Shown here piece after piece: positions 11,759 through 21,663 of a stretch of 61,189 nucleotides of DNA. Source of the DNA: Aureobasidium sp. EXF-3400. Taxonomy: Eukaryota; Ascomycota; Dothideomycetes; Dothideales; Saccotheciaceae. The notes beneath the pieces are model-generated. The model saw nothing but the letters and a program-made list of their open reading frames with translations. It searched no databases and had not been told where the DNA came from. Position 1 is the first letter of the stretch; each line of letters begins with the position of its first letter. Both the position numbers and the translations under genes were made by a program. Location: NCBI GenBank assembly GCA_024195585.1, contig SWBL01000314.1, positions 1 to 61,189 on the forward strand, in the 5' to 3' direction.

Positions 11759-12869
11759 ATGAACATGCAGCACTTTTCGATCAGGTTGGAAGTAGCCCAT
11801 GAAGAGGCATTTGGACTATGGTGGGAATCTATGAGAAATCTTGGATGGGTGCCTTTCTCTCGGCCTTTGATCAAACCGAACCAAGGCTGAATCTAAACAC
11901 CAGAACCGTTGGTCTGATGACCTAGCGACTTACCTCAAGGCTTCACAAAGCAATGCCATGATCATTGGAGGCCTCGGCGACAAGACTGTTGGACATATAC
12001 TGGCTAGCGTCTTTGAAAATAAGACTGGGTGGGTCGGGCTCTTCGGTAGGAGAGCATTAAACTTTGCAGTCGAGGCAATTGCGCTAATCGAACATTTTTT
12101 CGTAGTCGTACAGCCTCAGTATCGTGGCCGACTTTTTGGAAGGCCCTTACTCGACGCTGCTATGAATCGATTCAAACTACACACTACCACTCATGTTGGA
12201 CTGGACAGTGTCATTGAACAAAAGTCAACTTATGAGCGGCGGGGATTCGTCGCCTCTCCACTGGGCAAGATTAGATGCATGGCTTACAAATTGTCCCTGC
12301 CTTCAGGCCATAGTCCAATCTCAGAACCGGATTCCACCTCCTCAAAGCTTCGCTTGGTCGACCTGGCAGAAATTCCGTACTGGATCCTTTCGCAAAGCGA
12401 TTGTGATCACACTGGATTCAAGCGAGACGGTCTCTGGCGGGATGGGATCCAGAACCGTGCCGATTTCTTCGGACTGGCACTCGTCGAGCACGAAAAGCCG
12501 TTCGTTAAGGGGAGTGTTCATGGATGGGTGGCTGTTCGTCGAGCTTCTGAAGGTTATCGTTTGGGTCCCGTCTATGCAGCAGACGCTGCGGCATCACGCA
12601 CACTGATTATGGCAGCGATGCGGAGTACATTCGCACGGTCTTCCGCCTCGAGAGAACAAGATGAGATATTGGGTTCTGATATTTACATGGCGGCAGAAGT
12701 ATGGGGAGGAAATCCAAAGGCTGTCGGTATTTTTGAGGAGCTGGATTGGAATTGCACTGGTACTGAGTATTACCGCATGTGGCTTGAGGGCGTTATACCC
12801 TTGCCGCAAGATGAAGGTGGCTTGGCCCAGCGAGGGATGTTCGCAATCTTCGATGCGGTAGTGGGCTGA
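11759..12869 (+). CDS. GNAT-family N-acetyltransferase, YitH-like two-domain type
   Basis: Exons 11759-11848, 11904-12045 and 12106-12869 give 331 aa. The first intron (55 bases, GTGCCT...CACCAG) is phase 0 and joins RNLGW to NRWSDD across what otherwise looks like a frameshift. The second (60 bases, branch GCTAAT) is a multiple of three and reads open, but removing it restores GLF-VVQPQYRG, the expected acetyl-CoA-binding loop. The first GNAT fold spans about residues 1-125: FSIRL start, VGHILASVFE beta strand, QPQYRGRLFGRPLLDAAM for acetyl-CoA, and GLDSVIEQKSTYERRGF. The second half (GWVAVRR...YRLGPVYAADAAASRTLI) matches the second domain of the YitH type. The acceptor substrate is unknown. 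The start at 11759 was chosen because the FSIRL motif follows within ten residues. Confidence 0.85.
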
Positions 12870-13820
12870 TGTTAATCAGTGGTAGATAGTGCGCGAGGGT
12901 AAAGCAATTCCCTATAAGATTGGTGATCAAATTCGCATACTGAATTATCGTCCGATGGCCGCATCTCGTAGGCACGGTCTTCTCGAGCCGTACACTTTCA
13001 AGCCTACGCGACATCATTGGCAGCGACGAAAACATTACTTGTTCAAAAATGTTTGCCACAATTGTCAAAAATTGGTAGATAAAGACATACGCTGTACACT
13101 GTTAAAGTTTTTTCTTCCAGCAGATCAGGAGAAGCACTCGACACGGGACTGCATAAGCGTGATTCTGTAATCAAAGGTATGTTTCAATCATCATTCTGGG
13201 GTCTGAAAAGATCGCGGGAAGTATTGTCTTTCGGTATTGCCACCCAACGAGACGCGATGCTGGACGGTAATCAAGAGCCTAGAACGGAACGATTGGCATG
13301 GATCAGCACGAGAAGTATATTCGACATAGACAATGGTCTTTCTGACCATCAGCCGCCAAATCTCGGCAAGGACCCTTGAATATGAGGTAAAGACTATTAT
13401 GTGATACTGCGGGCACAAACCTTGCAGCAGAAAGGGGTTTGGTTTGGAATATGTAGGTTCAAATTAGCGCCCAACAAATGCACACAACTATTCGCTTGCG
13501 ACTATCTGCTTCATAATCATTCGCGAAACTGCTCGCGGGGCAGCTATAAGTGCGGATTGGCGGGGAAGATATAGAACTTGATCGGTCAAGTCTGTGAGAC
13601 ACACCATGCGCTGTCGATACGATGTCCCGCAAGCATCGAATTGATCCGGTGGTTAGCTGACCATGGAGGTGGAATCCTGGGAAGCAGGAGGAAGAGAGCT
13701 AACGATGCTGTGCCTCTTCATGAGTACAACGAGTAAGTATATCAACATTCCTGCCTCAACACCCAATTTCCAATCAACAGCGTTTTTTTTGGTGATTGCC
13801 CCAAAATTCAGGACTCGGCA
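12870..13820. other. Intergenic, no gene seen
   Basis: Short open frames only, none with protein-like composition or splice support. It should hold the promoter of the rhodopsin-domain gene. Confidence 0.45.
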
Positions 13821-15119
13821 ATGTCGCACAACAAAGATAATGTCCTCAATCCGGGATCGTCTTTCAGCATCGCGACACTAGTCTGCGGTTCTTCTATGGT
13901 ACTACTAGCTGGATTTGCTACTTACAACAAAAGACAGATTGGCCTGAGAGGACCAGCCCAGAAAGACATTGCAGGGTTGGTTTCCATGATTGTAAGGATT
14001 GCAAGAAAGAAGCAGTCGTGGATGGAAAAGCTTACATTCACAAAGATCCTTATCATCGCGGGAACAACATGTTCGGTGCTACAGGCTCGAGCAGGTCTTG
14101 GTTACGCCGCTTCTTTCTCTTCAGATGCGCAGCGAAGAGTATTTCAGAAGGTATCGTCACCACCATGATGCTTCGGCCCTTGAATTGACTTGAATCAGGC
14201 CGAATATCTAGGTCAACTGGTCTTCGTGGTTGCCACCTTTGTCTCAAAGCTCCGCTATCTCTTTGTTCTACCACGAATCGGACCTTCACAGAAGAAAGCA
14301 CTAAACTTAGAGATCTGCTTGGTGGTGATTATTTTGGCCGCGATCTCGTTCGTGGCTGCAACAATCTTCCAATGCAGTCATCCACTATGGAATCTTCATT
14401 CTCAGAAATGTATCCACCGGGTACGATGTCGCACGCGTGATTCCTTTCTGTCCACTGCACGAAACTAACGAGACCTCCAGCCTATATTTTGGACCGCGTT
14501 TTGCTCATTTGACATCACGGGCGAGATCTTGACAGTCTTTCTCTTCCTTCGCATCGTGCTCAGACTGCAAATGAATCCACAGCATCAAAAGGACGCTTGC
14601 TCAAAAGCTTGCGTCTTCAAGGGACTGTAGGTTGTACTCCCATTTCTGCATCGAAGATTTCTGACGCGATATCACGATAGTCTGATCGCATCCGCAGTCG
14701 CTAGATTATGCTATGTCTGGAGATCTGCGGACGATAGTACTTATCTAGTCACTTCCCTGCCGATAGTCATCTGTAGCCAGGTCCAGATATATCTCATCAC
14801 GCTGGACTGGATTTTTACTGCTTTATCGTTTCTTGTCCAGCATCCCTCGGGCTATATGTCAAGCGCAATGGTGCCGATGGAACCGAATGTAAACAACATC
14901 AGCTCACCCGGTCACGTCACCTCAGAGAGTCTAGAGGACCTGGTTCCGCCTCTGCACGGTCTTGGACAGTCCAAGGTACGGTGTGGAGCCTCTATGACTG
15001 CGAACGACGAAGGAGAGATGGATGATTCTGGACGGATCATGAAAATTGTGGAGTTTGAAGTTACAAGTGTTCGAATGAATGGTGGACCCGCGGAGATCCG
15101 GAAGCTTGCGGCAGAATAG
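13821..15119 (+). CDS. Fungal rhodopsin-domain integral membrane protein
   Basis: Exons 13821-14150, 14199-14420, 14481-14626 and 14681-15119 give 378 aa. Introns are 48-60 bases with ACTAAC and CTGAC branch sites and all phases fit. Seven hydrophobic segments are visible: LVCGSSMVLLAGFATY, ILIIAGTTCSVLQARAGL, LGQLVFVVATFVSKLRYLFV, ICLVVIILAAISFVAATIF, PIFWTAFCSFDITGEILTVF, LVTSLPIVICSQVQIYLI and a final LDWIFTALSFLV. This matches the plasma-membrane rhodopsin-domain/SAT4-like family. The C-terminal 90 residues are hydrophilic and probably cytoplasmic. The usual DD near the start of the second helix is replaced by WMEKLTF. The role is unknown: this family is widespread and mostly uncharacterised, and the PTH11-type label would be over-specific. 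Confidence 0.82.
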
Positions 15120-15510
15120 ATCATTGTGCAATGGTGGGGCGCTATCACGTAGACAGAATGAAACTACGTCAGACATACCACTCATCGACAGCCGTGCTGT
15201 AGCCTCCCGTCAGGAATGTTTTTGACTCACGGGAGTATAGAGCTCATAAGCTAAAATGGCTGGAAGTGTCAAGATTGAGTCGACAAGAATGTATCGGCAC
15301 AGAAGACTTGGAGTGGTTAGAGATCTTAAATATAGGCTCGAATGTCAAATATAAGATCACTTGAAAACTTCTTCGCCTATACATCGACCTGATCACGATA
15401 TAGGATCCTTGCGGCTCCTAAGCCGTGTTCACGATCTACTTGGCTCCTCTTCTCATCTCATCTAATTAGTACGTGGATTGGATATTAACAAAACGACAAT
15501 TTGAAAGCTA
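15120..15510. other. Convergent intergenic region
   Basis: This stretch lies between the ends of the plus-strand rhodopsin-domain gene and the minus-strand secreted-protein gene. No ORF or repeat is evident. Confidence 0.5.
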
Positions 15511-16578
15511 TCAGAAAGTAGGGAGTGGGAAACAAGCGCATGTCGAGGGATCTTGACCAGCTGCTTGGGTAGGAAGTTCCATCGTAGTGCCGTTGGCAAG
15601 AGCTTGCCCTGTAACAGGCAGCATTGTCGGCTTCTCTGCATACTCTGACTCAACGGGTTGACTGTCCTCTGATGTTTGGTTTGGTGTCTTGATCGAAGTC
15701 TCCGGGTTGCCATTTGATTGATTGGTACCAGTTGGAAGCATCGTGTGAACGCCGCTCAACAGCCCGGTGGTTAAAGCAGGCACGACATCATTAGTCCCTT
15801 CTGGTGATGCCGTGGCTGCCTGTGACGTCGATGAGTATGGAGTGTTTGATAGAACAGCAACACCCGTGGTAGTCGTCGTGAAGTTGATCTCAACTGATAC
15901 AGCAGAACGACTCTGAGAAGAAGATTGACCGCCGCCAGGTGTGTCGAGACTCGTAGCGTTTGTTCCATTCCTAGATCCACTTGCTCCACGTATCGTGCTA
16001 AAGCCGGTCGAACCACTAAGTGAAGCCGTGGTCATGCTTGAGATATCTTGCAGAGCACTTGACGGGCTTGAAAGTGTTGAAGTGGAAGTCACTATGCTCC
16101 CTTCGTGCATCGGTCTATCGCTGACCCCCGATGTCTGAATTGTTCCAGCTGCATTCAAGGACTCGCGAGCTGAGTCCGTAGGATCTGCACAAATGCTCTG
16201 TATCCAGGTTTGTGAGTCTGTATCGTTCGATTTCACAACGTTGATCGACATGCAGTAAACCTGTCCACTGCATTGGAAGGTGAGCGTAGCGACACCTTCG
16301 GAAGTGTCCGCGCCAAAAACGGTGGTGAATGTCTGAGCCTCTGAGTTTACGTAAGGACACGAAGAATTGGTTTGAAGATCCAACATCGAGTCTGTGCCAT
16401 CGCTGAAAGTGATCAGAGCAGCCGAACAGGTCTCATTAAGTGGGATGCTGAAGGTCGATTGATCGCCTTGTCGCGTGTTAAACTCCACTCCGTCTCCGCA
16501 TTCGGCCTTCTCGGAGAGAGCTGACCCGGCTAGGCTCAGTAAAGCGACCCAAAAAGAGTTTACCTGATATTTTCTCAT
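15511..16578 (-). CDS. Secreted Ser/Thr-rich cell-surface-like protein
   Basis: A single exon of 355 aa starts at the ATG complementary to 16576-16578. The N-terminus has a typical signal peptide (MRKYQ then VALLSLAGSALS). A compact N-terminal part of about 110 residues follows, with six or more Cys (AECGDG, NETCSAAL, NSSCPYVN, FQCSGQVYC, QSICADP) and N-glycosylation sequons. The rest, from about residue 145, is a Ser/Thr/Gly-rich low-complexity stalk of mucin type, ending CACFPLPTF. No transmembrane or GPI signal is obvious at the C-terminus, so it is probably secreted or wall-associated rather than lipid-anchored. It resembles many poorly characterised fungal surface proteins and I can name no specific function. 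A TATATA-like element lies about 50 bases upstream of the start on the minus strand. Confidence 0.75.
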   Translation of the reverse strand: MRKYQVNSFWVALLSLAGSALSEKAECGDGVEFNTRQGDQSTFSIPLNETCSAALITFSDGTDSMLDLQTNSSCPYVNSEAQTFTTVFGADTSEGVATLTFQCSGQVYCMSINVVKSNDTDSQTWIQSICADPTDSARESLNAAGTIQTSGVSDRPMHEGSIVTSTSTLSSPSSALQDISSMTTASLSGSTGFSTIRGASGSRNGTNATSLDTPGGGQSSSQSRSAVSVEINFTTTTTGVAVLSNTPYSSTSQAATASPEGTNDVVPALTTGLLSGVHTMLPTGTNQSNGNPETSIKTPNQTSEDSQPVESEYAEKPTMLPVTGQALANGTTMELPTQAAGQDPSTCACFPLPTF

Positions 16579-17297
16579 GTCAACGGTGCGTCGCTTGTGG
16601 GATCAATCGTGTTGAAGGAGCAAGTGGTTGATATATGCCTTTGACCACGCAAGGATTATGTAAGCTTTCTGCGAGTAGGCGTTCTCGATTTCGAAATTGA
16701 ATTGTGTAAGCTGGATCAGTGATGACGTTGTTCCAGGTGGTCTATTGTTGACTCTGGAGAGTCAACAATCTTTACGAGATGACGAATATGACCCGTAATT
16801 TAGAAAGAATCTGACAAAGCACAGCTGACTTGAATCTTCCACTGGAGATACGTATGCGTCAGTCGCCAGTGAATGATGTCCGTCATATTAGATCATAGGC
16901 TGTTCGCGTAGAGTTGCGTTCGCCAAGCAAGCAGGATCTATCGTGCGATGAACATGACGTTAAGAATTACACGATCAGCACGTGGGAGTTATTTCCTGAT
17001 TGCAGTAAGATTGCTACCTACCATGAACTCAATACATGAAGGTGTATCTCATAATCGAGTCAGAGCTTCCCCGCTCAGGGTCAAATATGGAAGAAGATGC
17101 TCGGAGCTCTGTATTGTACAACAGATTTGACGTTGACCACTGTCTGCGAGCGACACACTGTTGGGCGCGGTGGTTAGAGCATCTTGAACGAGCATGTAAG
17201 AGAACTCTGTCATACACGGGATGCAAGTCTTGCTTCTGATTTAGTCCTCAGATGGAGCAGATGGGTCCAGCATTGGAGTGAGAGATCGTCTTTTACG
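16579..17297. other. Divergent intergenic region with a palindrome
   Basis: This is the shared upstream region of the minus-strand secreted protein and the plus-strand orphan ORF. It contains the 26-base palindrome at 16744-16769, listed separately. No other coding frame is supported. Confidence 0.5.
16744..16769. promoter_or_regulatory. Palindrome with two inverted TGACTC half-sites
   Basis: ATTGTTGACTCT and its exact reverse complement are separated only by GG. Each arm contains TGACTC, the half-site bound by Gcn4/AP-1-type bZIP proteins. The element is about 165 bases upstream of the secreted Ser/Thr-rich protein start. Its regulatory role is inference; the symmetry is seen directly. Confidence 0.5.
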
Positions 17298-18125
17298 ATG
17301 CACACCTTGGTCGTGGATATTGAACAGCCTCATCCGATCTTAACCTTCCCGGCGGCGCGATACCGGGAAGGAGGACCGGATGAACCAGTGTACGAAGAAT
17401 ATAGCCTGACCGAAAAAGTGACGACAAACATGCCCAGGATAATTGCTGGAATCAATCTCTACAACGAAATTTTGGCGACTTACAGTCAATGCATGAAGAT
17501 TTCCTGCAAATTTCTAAATGAATACCTGTCTAGAGAAGGCGATTCATCAGAAACAATGAAGAAGGGGTCACGCTCTGCCCAGAAGCCTTGGAGATCCATC
17601 TCTGGAATGCGGGCTTTACTGTCGTCCATATGGCGGAGATCAACACGAATCAAGAACGTCAGGAGAATCGAAAACATATTGTCACAGATACAGAGTCTCA
17701 AGGATCAGCTCTCCGCATTGAATCTAGAAAACGCAAGAAGCTTCGAGCTGATCAGGCAAGAACAAATCTCTTTCGAGAACAAGGTGAGAGGAAAGGATAA
17801 GTCTTCGCGATCGATATCCAAGGTCGAAGATGTACTGTACTTCAACCCAAAATTCGTAGGATCAATTGATCTTCTATTGAAGGCTTTTGATGGGTGCATG
17901 AGGTTGAGAAATCACATGTGTTCGGGCTGTTGGTCGTTTTCTCCTGTATACGCACACCTTTACAAAGAGAAGTTTATAATGAGACATGGAGAGCAGTTGT
18001 TGGTTTTCTCACAGGATTTCATCCAGTTGGCTCGGGAAATACAAACGATAGCGCAAGACATGAGGGACAGGAAACTGAACATGGATTGTCCGGGGACTAG
18101 TGCATCGCCTGAAGCATGCGTCTAG
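17298..18125 (+). CDS. Orphan coiled-coil protein, 275 aa
   Basis: A single open frame starts at ATG 17298 (MHTLVVDIEQ) and ends with TAG at 18123-18125. The open frame extends a further 38 codons upstream, but the first in-frame ATG was taken. The middle (about residues 115-170) is charged with heptad-like hydrophobic spacing (RRIENILSQIQSLKDQL), suggesting a coiled coil, preceded by a basic stretch (SSIWRRSTRIKNVRR). The C-terminal third is helical and amphipathic with scattered Cys. No signal peptide or membrane span is visible. I do not recognise the family. Its length, even composition and lack of stops argue that it is real. Confidence 0.5.
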   Translation: MHTLVVDIEQPHPILTFPAARYREGGPDEPVYEEYSLTEKVTTNMPRIIAGINLYNEILATYSQCMKISCKFLNEYLSREGDSSETMKKGSRSAQKPWRSISGMRALLSSIWRRSTRIKNVRRIENILSQIQSLKDQLSALNLENARSFELIRQEQISFENKVRGKDKSSRSISKVEDVLYFNPKFVGSIDLLLKAFDGCMRLRNHMCSGCWSFSPVYAHLYKEKFIMRHGEQLLVFSQDFIQLAREIQTIAQDMRDRKLNMDCPGTSASPEACV

Positions 18126-19234
18126 ACACCCGGGATACATAGCAAGGACTCTCTCTTCATCCTTTGTGCTTAGTTGATGGCAAGAATAGATGCTCAGGTT
18201 CAATGTATATCTTCATGAGGAGCCCAGAGAACAAGCCGCAGTGATTTGAGACTGAGGTCCGAGCCAACGAAGTAAACGATGAACTATTATTGAGGAAGTC
18301 GGCAAACCTTGTCGACCACCAGCTCAAAATCAGCTCATGTGCTGATATTAAAAGGTGATATGAGAGTTTGTGAAGAAATAGCGAGATAAGCGATTGCTCT
18401 CAGCAACGGAGGGATAGAGGCGATCAAGATGAGGAACACTTCAGAACTCAGTGCACAGACTGGATATGAACGCAATTTATGCATAGAAGTATTTCTGCAT
18501 CTTGACACAGAACGTCCTTGACCTATCAAACCTCGAGCGCCTCTTATCAAACACAGAGATCCTGGCCCATGTAAGATTGAAGCTGGTGAGTCTATTGACA
18601 GACGAGGAGGGGTTGCCTTGAGAAGGTTTTGAAGACAAGATTCGTGAAGGCTGACATAGTCCTTAGTCCGATCAGGAGGCATGCAAGCCATGTTGCAAAG
18701 AACACAAAACTAAATTCTGCGAGTGGCCCTTTAGAGATCTTGAGATCGTGCATGACTGAGACATCTTGATTTGTTCAGAACAATGCTTCGTACTGACGTT
18801 GTACTAGACCAAAGTTCCAATGAGCATTATGCACTGTCCTACCAAACTCTGCTCCTTCGTCAATGTTCCAGTTGGCCTAGGGGATGTACTTAGAGCCAAC
18901 AGTATGGAAGCAGATTCAATCCAGCTGGCTGTATGACCTTCGCAGAGATAGCATGAACGCAGTCGCAAAAGTGATTGTAAGGATCTGGCGATAGGAGATC
19001 CTAAGGAGGGCAATGGCAGACAGCTGTGAGCTGCTCATCCATGTTAGCTCAATGATATCAAAGGACGCGGAGGATAACAAAAGTGACCACACGAGCTGAT
19101 GGTACTTTTCATGATTAGAATGTCTCGTAAGTGTGACACAGCTTAAATTGGACCTCTTAGCTTGTAGTCCAATATAAATGCTGTACGCTCGTCTGCAGCT
19201 ATCACAAGAGATCAGACCGAGATTCTGAGAAGGG
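18126..19234. other. Intergenic, no firm gene
   Basis: A minus-strand open frame of 118 codons (18335-18691) starts with ATG but has no recognisable feature. The right end carries the CCAAT/TATA motif of the next gene. Confidence 0.4.
19169..19179 (+). promoter_or_regulatory. CCAAT-TATA core promoter motif
   Basis: CCAATATAAAT combines a CCAAT pentamer with a TATAAA box 56-66 bases before the ATG at 19235. Spacing suits a core promoter for the small membrane protein and supports that start. Confidence 0.5.
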
Positions 19235-19585
19235 ATGACTCCTTTACGAAGTCCTTATACTTTCGCACGATCTGCAATTCTTCATCCCTCCACCATGGGG
19301 ACAGATAGCTCCCAACGTTGGATGCTACCAAGGTCTCGAGATGCTGCTGGGAGCTCCATAGTGGGAGCAGTCATTATTGGGATACTTGCGATCCTCTTAC
19401 TAACCTTCTCTCTATGGTTCTGTATCTGGCTCCATCATAGGAGAACGGATACTCCTCCTGCAACTCTTCCTCCATCGCCAGAAACATGGAGCCACAGCTT
19501 TTCTCCCGTGCAGACCAGTACGGGTATGCAATATGGACTAGATGCTCATGCACGCGAGCAGGTACGCCATGAGTTGGGGGTATAG
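19235..19585 (+). CDS. Small single-pass membrane protein, 116 aa
   Basis: The ATG at 19235 sits just downstream of a CCAAT/TATA motif. Residues 40-66 form one strong transmembrane helix (SIVGAVIIGILAILLLTFSL), followed by a short basic stop-transfer HHRR and a Pro-rich cytoplasmic tail (TPPATLPPSPETW). There is no cleavable signal, so it is probably a signal-anchor protein with a roughly 40-residue outside. A possible donor GTATAG at 19580 and acceptor at 19631-19632 would lead into a downstream frame (19660-19797) with protein-like composition, but a TGA at 19645-19647 interrupts it. Either the protein ends at 19585 or the gene has been truncated by that stop. No family is recognised. Confidence 0.5.
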   Translation: MTPLRSPYTFARSAILHPSTMGTDSSQRWMLPRSRDAAGSSIVGAVIIGILAILLLTFSLWFCIWLHHRRTDTPPATLPPSPETWSHSFSPVQTSTGMQYGLDAHAREQVRHELGV

Positions 19586-21663
19586 TTCATCAATCGTCCG
19601 GCTCGGATGCTCGGACGTGACTGTACGCTTAGAATGTGGTCCCATGACCTGCACCAGACCTGGAGCCATTGGATTTGAGTGAGCTGTCATCTCCATCCGA
19701 ACTGAGCAAAATAGACAGTAACAGATCTACAGACGACTTTTCATTATCGAACACGACTGGGAATGTCATTACACAGCCTGGTTACGCTGGATTCTGAAGT
19801 CAGTCCTGGACTTGAGATACATTTCTAAATCGGAAGGCTAATCTGCAGGTACGGCACAGTGCCATGCGACAACGTGGCACAGGGGCCCTTTACCGATTCG
19901 CTCAGCGTTGAGCGTCAAACAGGAAGGAAGCTTTGCACACGACAAAACCCTGTCCGATCTCGTATACCAACTAACGGTCAGCAGACTATCCGCCGCTGCT
20001 GATATACAAGAAAACTGTTCCACCGCTGCAGGCAGTGTAGGACCAGATATCGACGAGTGCGGGGGTCATTCTATGCCTTGGCCTATTTTAGTGTCTCTGA
20101 TTCTCGTATTGATCTAGATAGTGGTTTTCCCAGATCATCTCTACTCGATTCATATCTGGATCTTCAGATTGCAACAGCTTAGATGTGTTCTAGCTTTGTA
20201 TGTATGCAAACTTCTGTGGATAATCTACATACGTTCTTGAGTGAAGTAGACTTGAAATCACCGTGAGTCCTTGTGCACTCGTCCTTCCATCAAAACTTGA
20301 ATGCTTTCGACTGTGCTGATAAGATTTCTACGAAGCATAAGACTGTCTGCTCTGGGAAGATTTCCGACGTTTGGGGCTTCATGCAGTAGCAAATACATTG
20401 CCTCTAGCTCAAGTCTGAGATCTAAACAAAGACGCATGATTTTCGATCCTTGGTCATGGCCATTCCTACTGGTGTTCAAATTGTGTAATTTTCTTGATGG
20501 AATTATTTCTATGGCCCTTGCTGTCAGAAAGCCATGATGGACATCGACGGGCGCATCGTAAGCAGGATCCTCACTACGTATGGCCATCGAGGATGATTCG
20601 CCTGAACCGCAGTATTATGGCCCGCGTTGGAAGTCAAGACAGATTGAAGAGATGGTGTCGAGAACACAATATAGCACTTGATCTCCCAATGTATATCCTG
20701 CTACAAGCATGGGGATGGATCTTGCTCTACTGCAGATCTCTAGTAACAATCTCACAGAAGATTGTAAGCCTCACGTGTATATACAAGGTAGCATAGTAGA
20801 GATTAAGACCTAAAACGTCTTTATCCCGTGAGCCACTACACATGCCAACACCGTCTGCCGTCATGTTAGTAATCTATGGAACTTACAACGTATAAGGTAC
20901 AGGCTTTCGATATGACGGCGAAAAAAGCCAGACTGGAGCGAGGTTGGTCAGACTGCATCTCGAAACTCTTAGAGAATGACCCATCTAACATGATTCAGAG
21001 CGGAGTGCGTGGTGTTCCACAGAATCGGCATGGAAAGCCCTTACGCTCACATAGCCGTAGATCGTACTGCCTGTCCGTGTGGATCCAGCTAGTCGAATTG
21101 CCATACTAGAATGCCTCATAGTTAAAGGGGAGAGTGAAATTTTCCTAAGACCAGTCCATCGGCAGCTTTACACGACTCCTGCTTGTTCCGATGCGTGTGT
21201 GGGAGTAAAGATAGAAACAGCACACAAGTTGTTTCAAGCTGGAGTGCACTCCACAACCAACAGGTTGACAATGTCGAGTGTGTATCGTAACCCCTAAACC
21301 TCTCGTCCGTGCGCAGTAATCTTTCGTTTCTGCAACACTCTTGAGAAAAGCATCCTGAGTTCGATGCGAAGCCGGTCCTAGCTTTCGATCCGAAAGTCTC
21401 GATCTGGACAAAGCCATAACAACTGTACGAGGTTTTTCCATTAGCGCCGTTTGTGGCTGAACTCAATGACAGTCGTATTTCGTGTATTTTTGAAGCCTAA
21501 GGCAGCGAGCTTGTCGCCTGTAATTTACTCAAAAGCGGTTGATGCAAGCGCAAATCGGAACCACAATTCTGACAAAATCACCGAAGAGGTGAACAAAAGG
21601 AGGCATATATGATTCGTGGCACTCACTGCTGCTTTTGGAGGAATTAAATCAAAGCACAGAAGG
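19586..21663. other. Intergenic, possible gene remains near left end
   Basis: The plus-strand frame 19660-19797 (LEPLDLSELSSPSELSKID...) looks like protein but lacks a start. Beyond it I find only short frames with no features. Confidence 0.4.

Noticed and set aside
11840..11905. Apparent frameshift in the GNAT gene
   Set aside because: A 55-base phase-0 intron (11849-11903) with good ends and a CTAAAC branch site restores the frame exactly.
13440..13470. GGTTCAAATT as a tRNA B box
   Set aside because: No matching A box or cloverleaf arms can be drawn around it.
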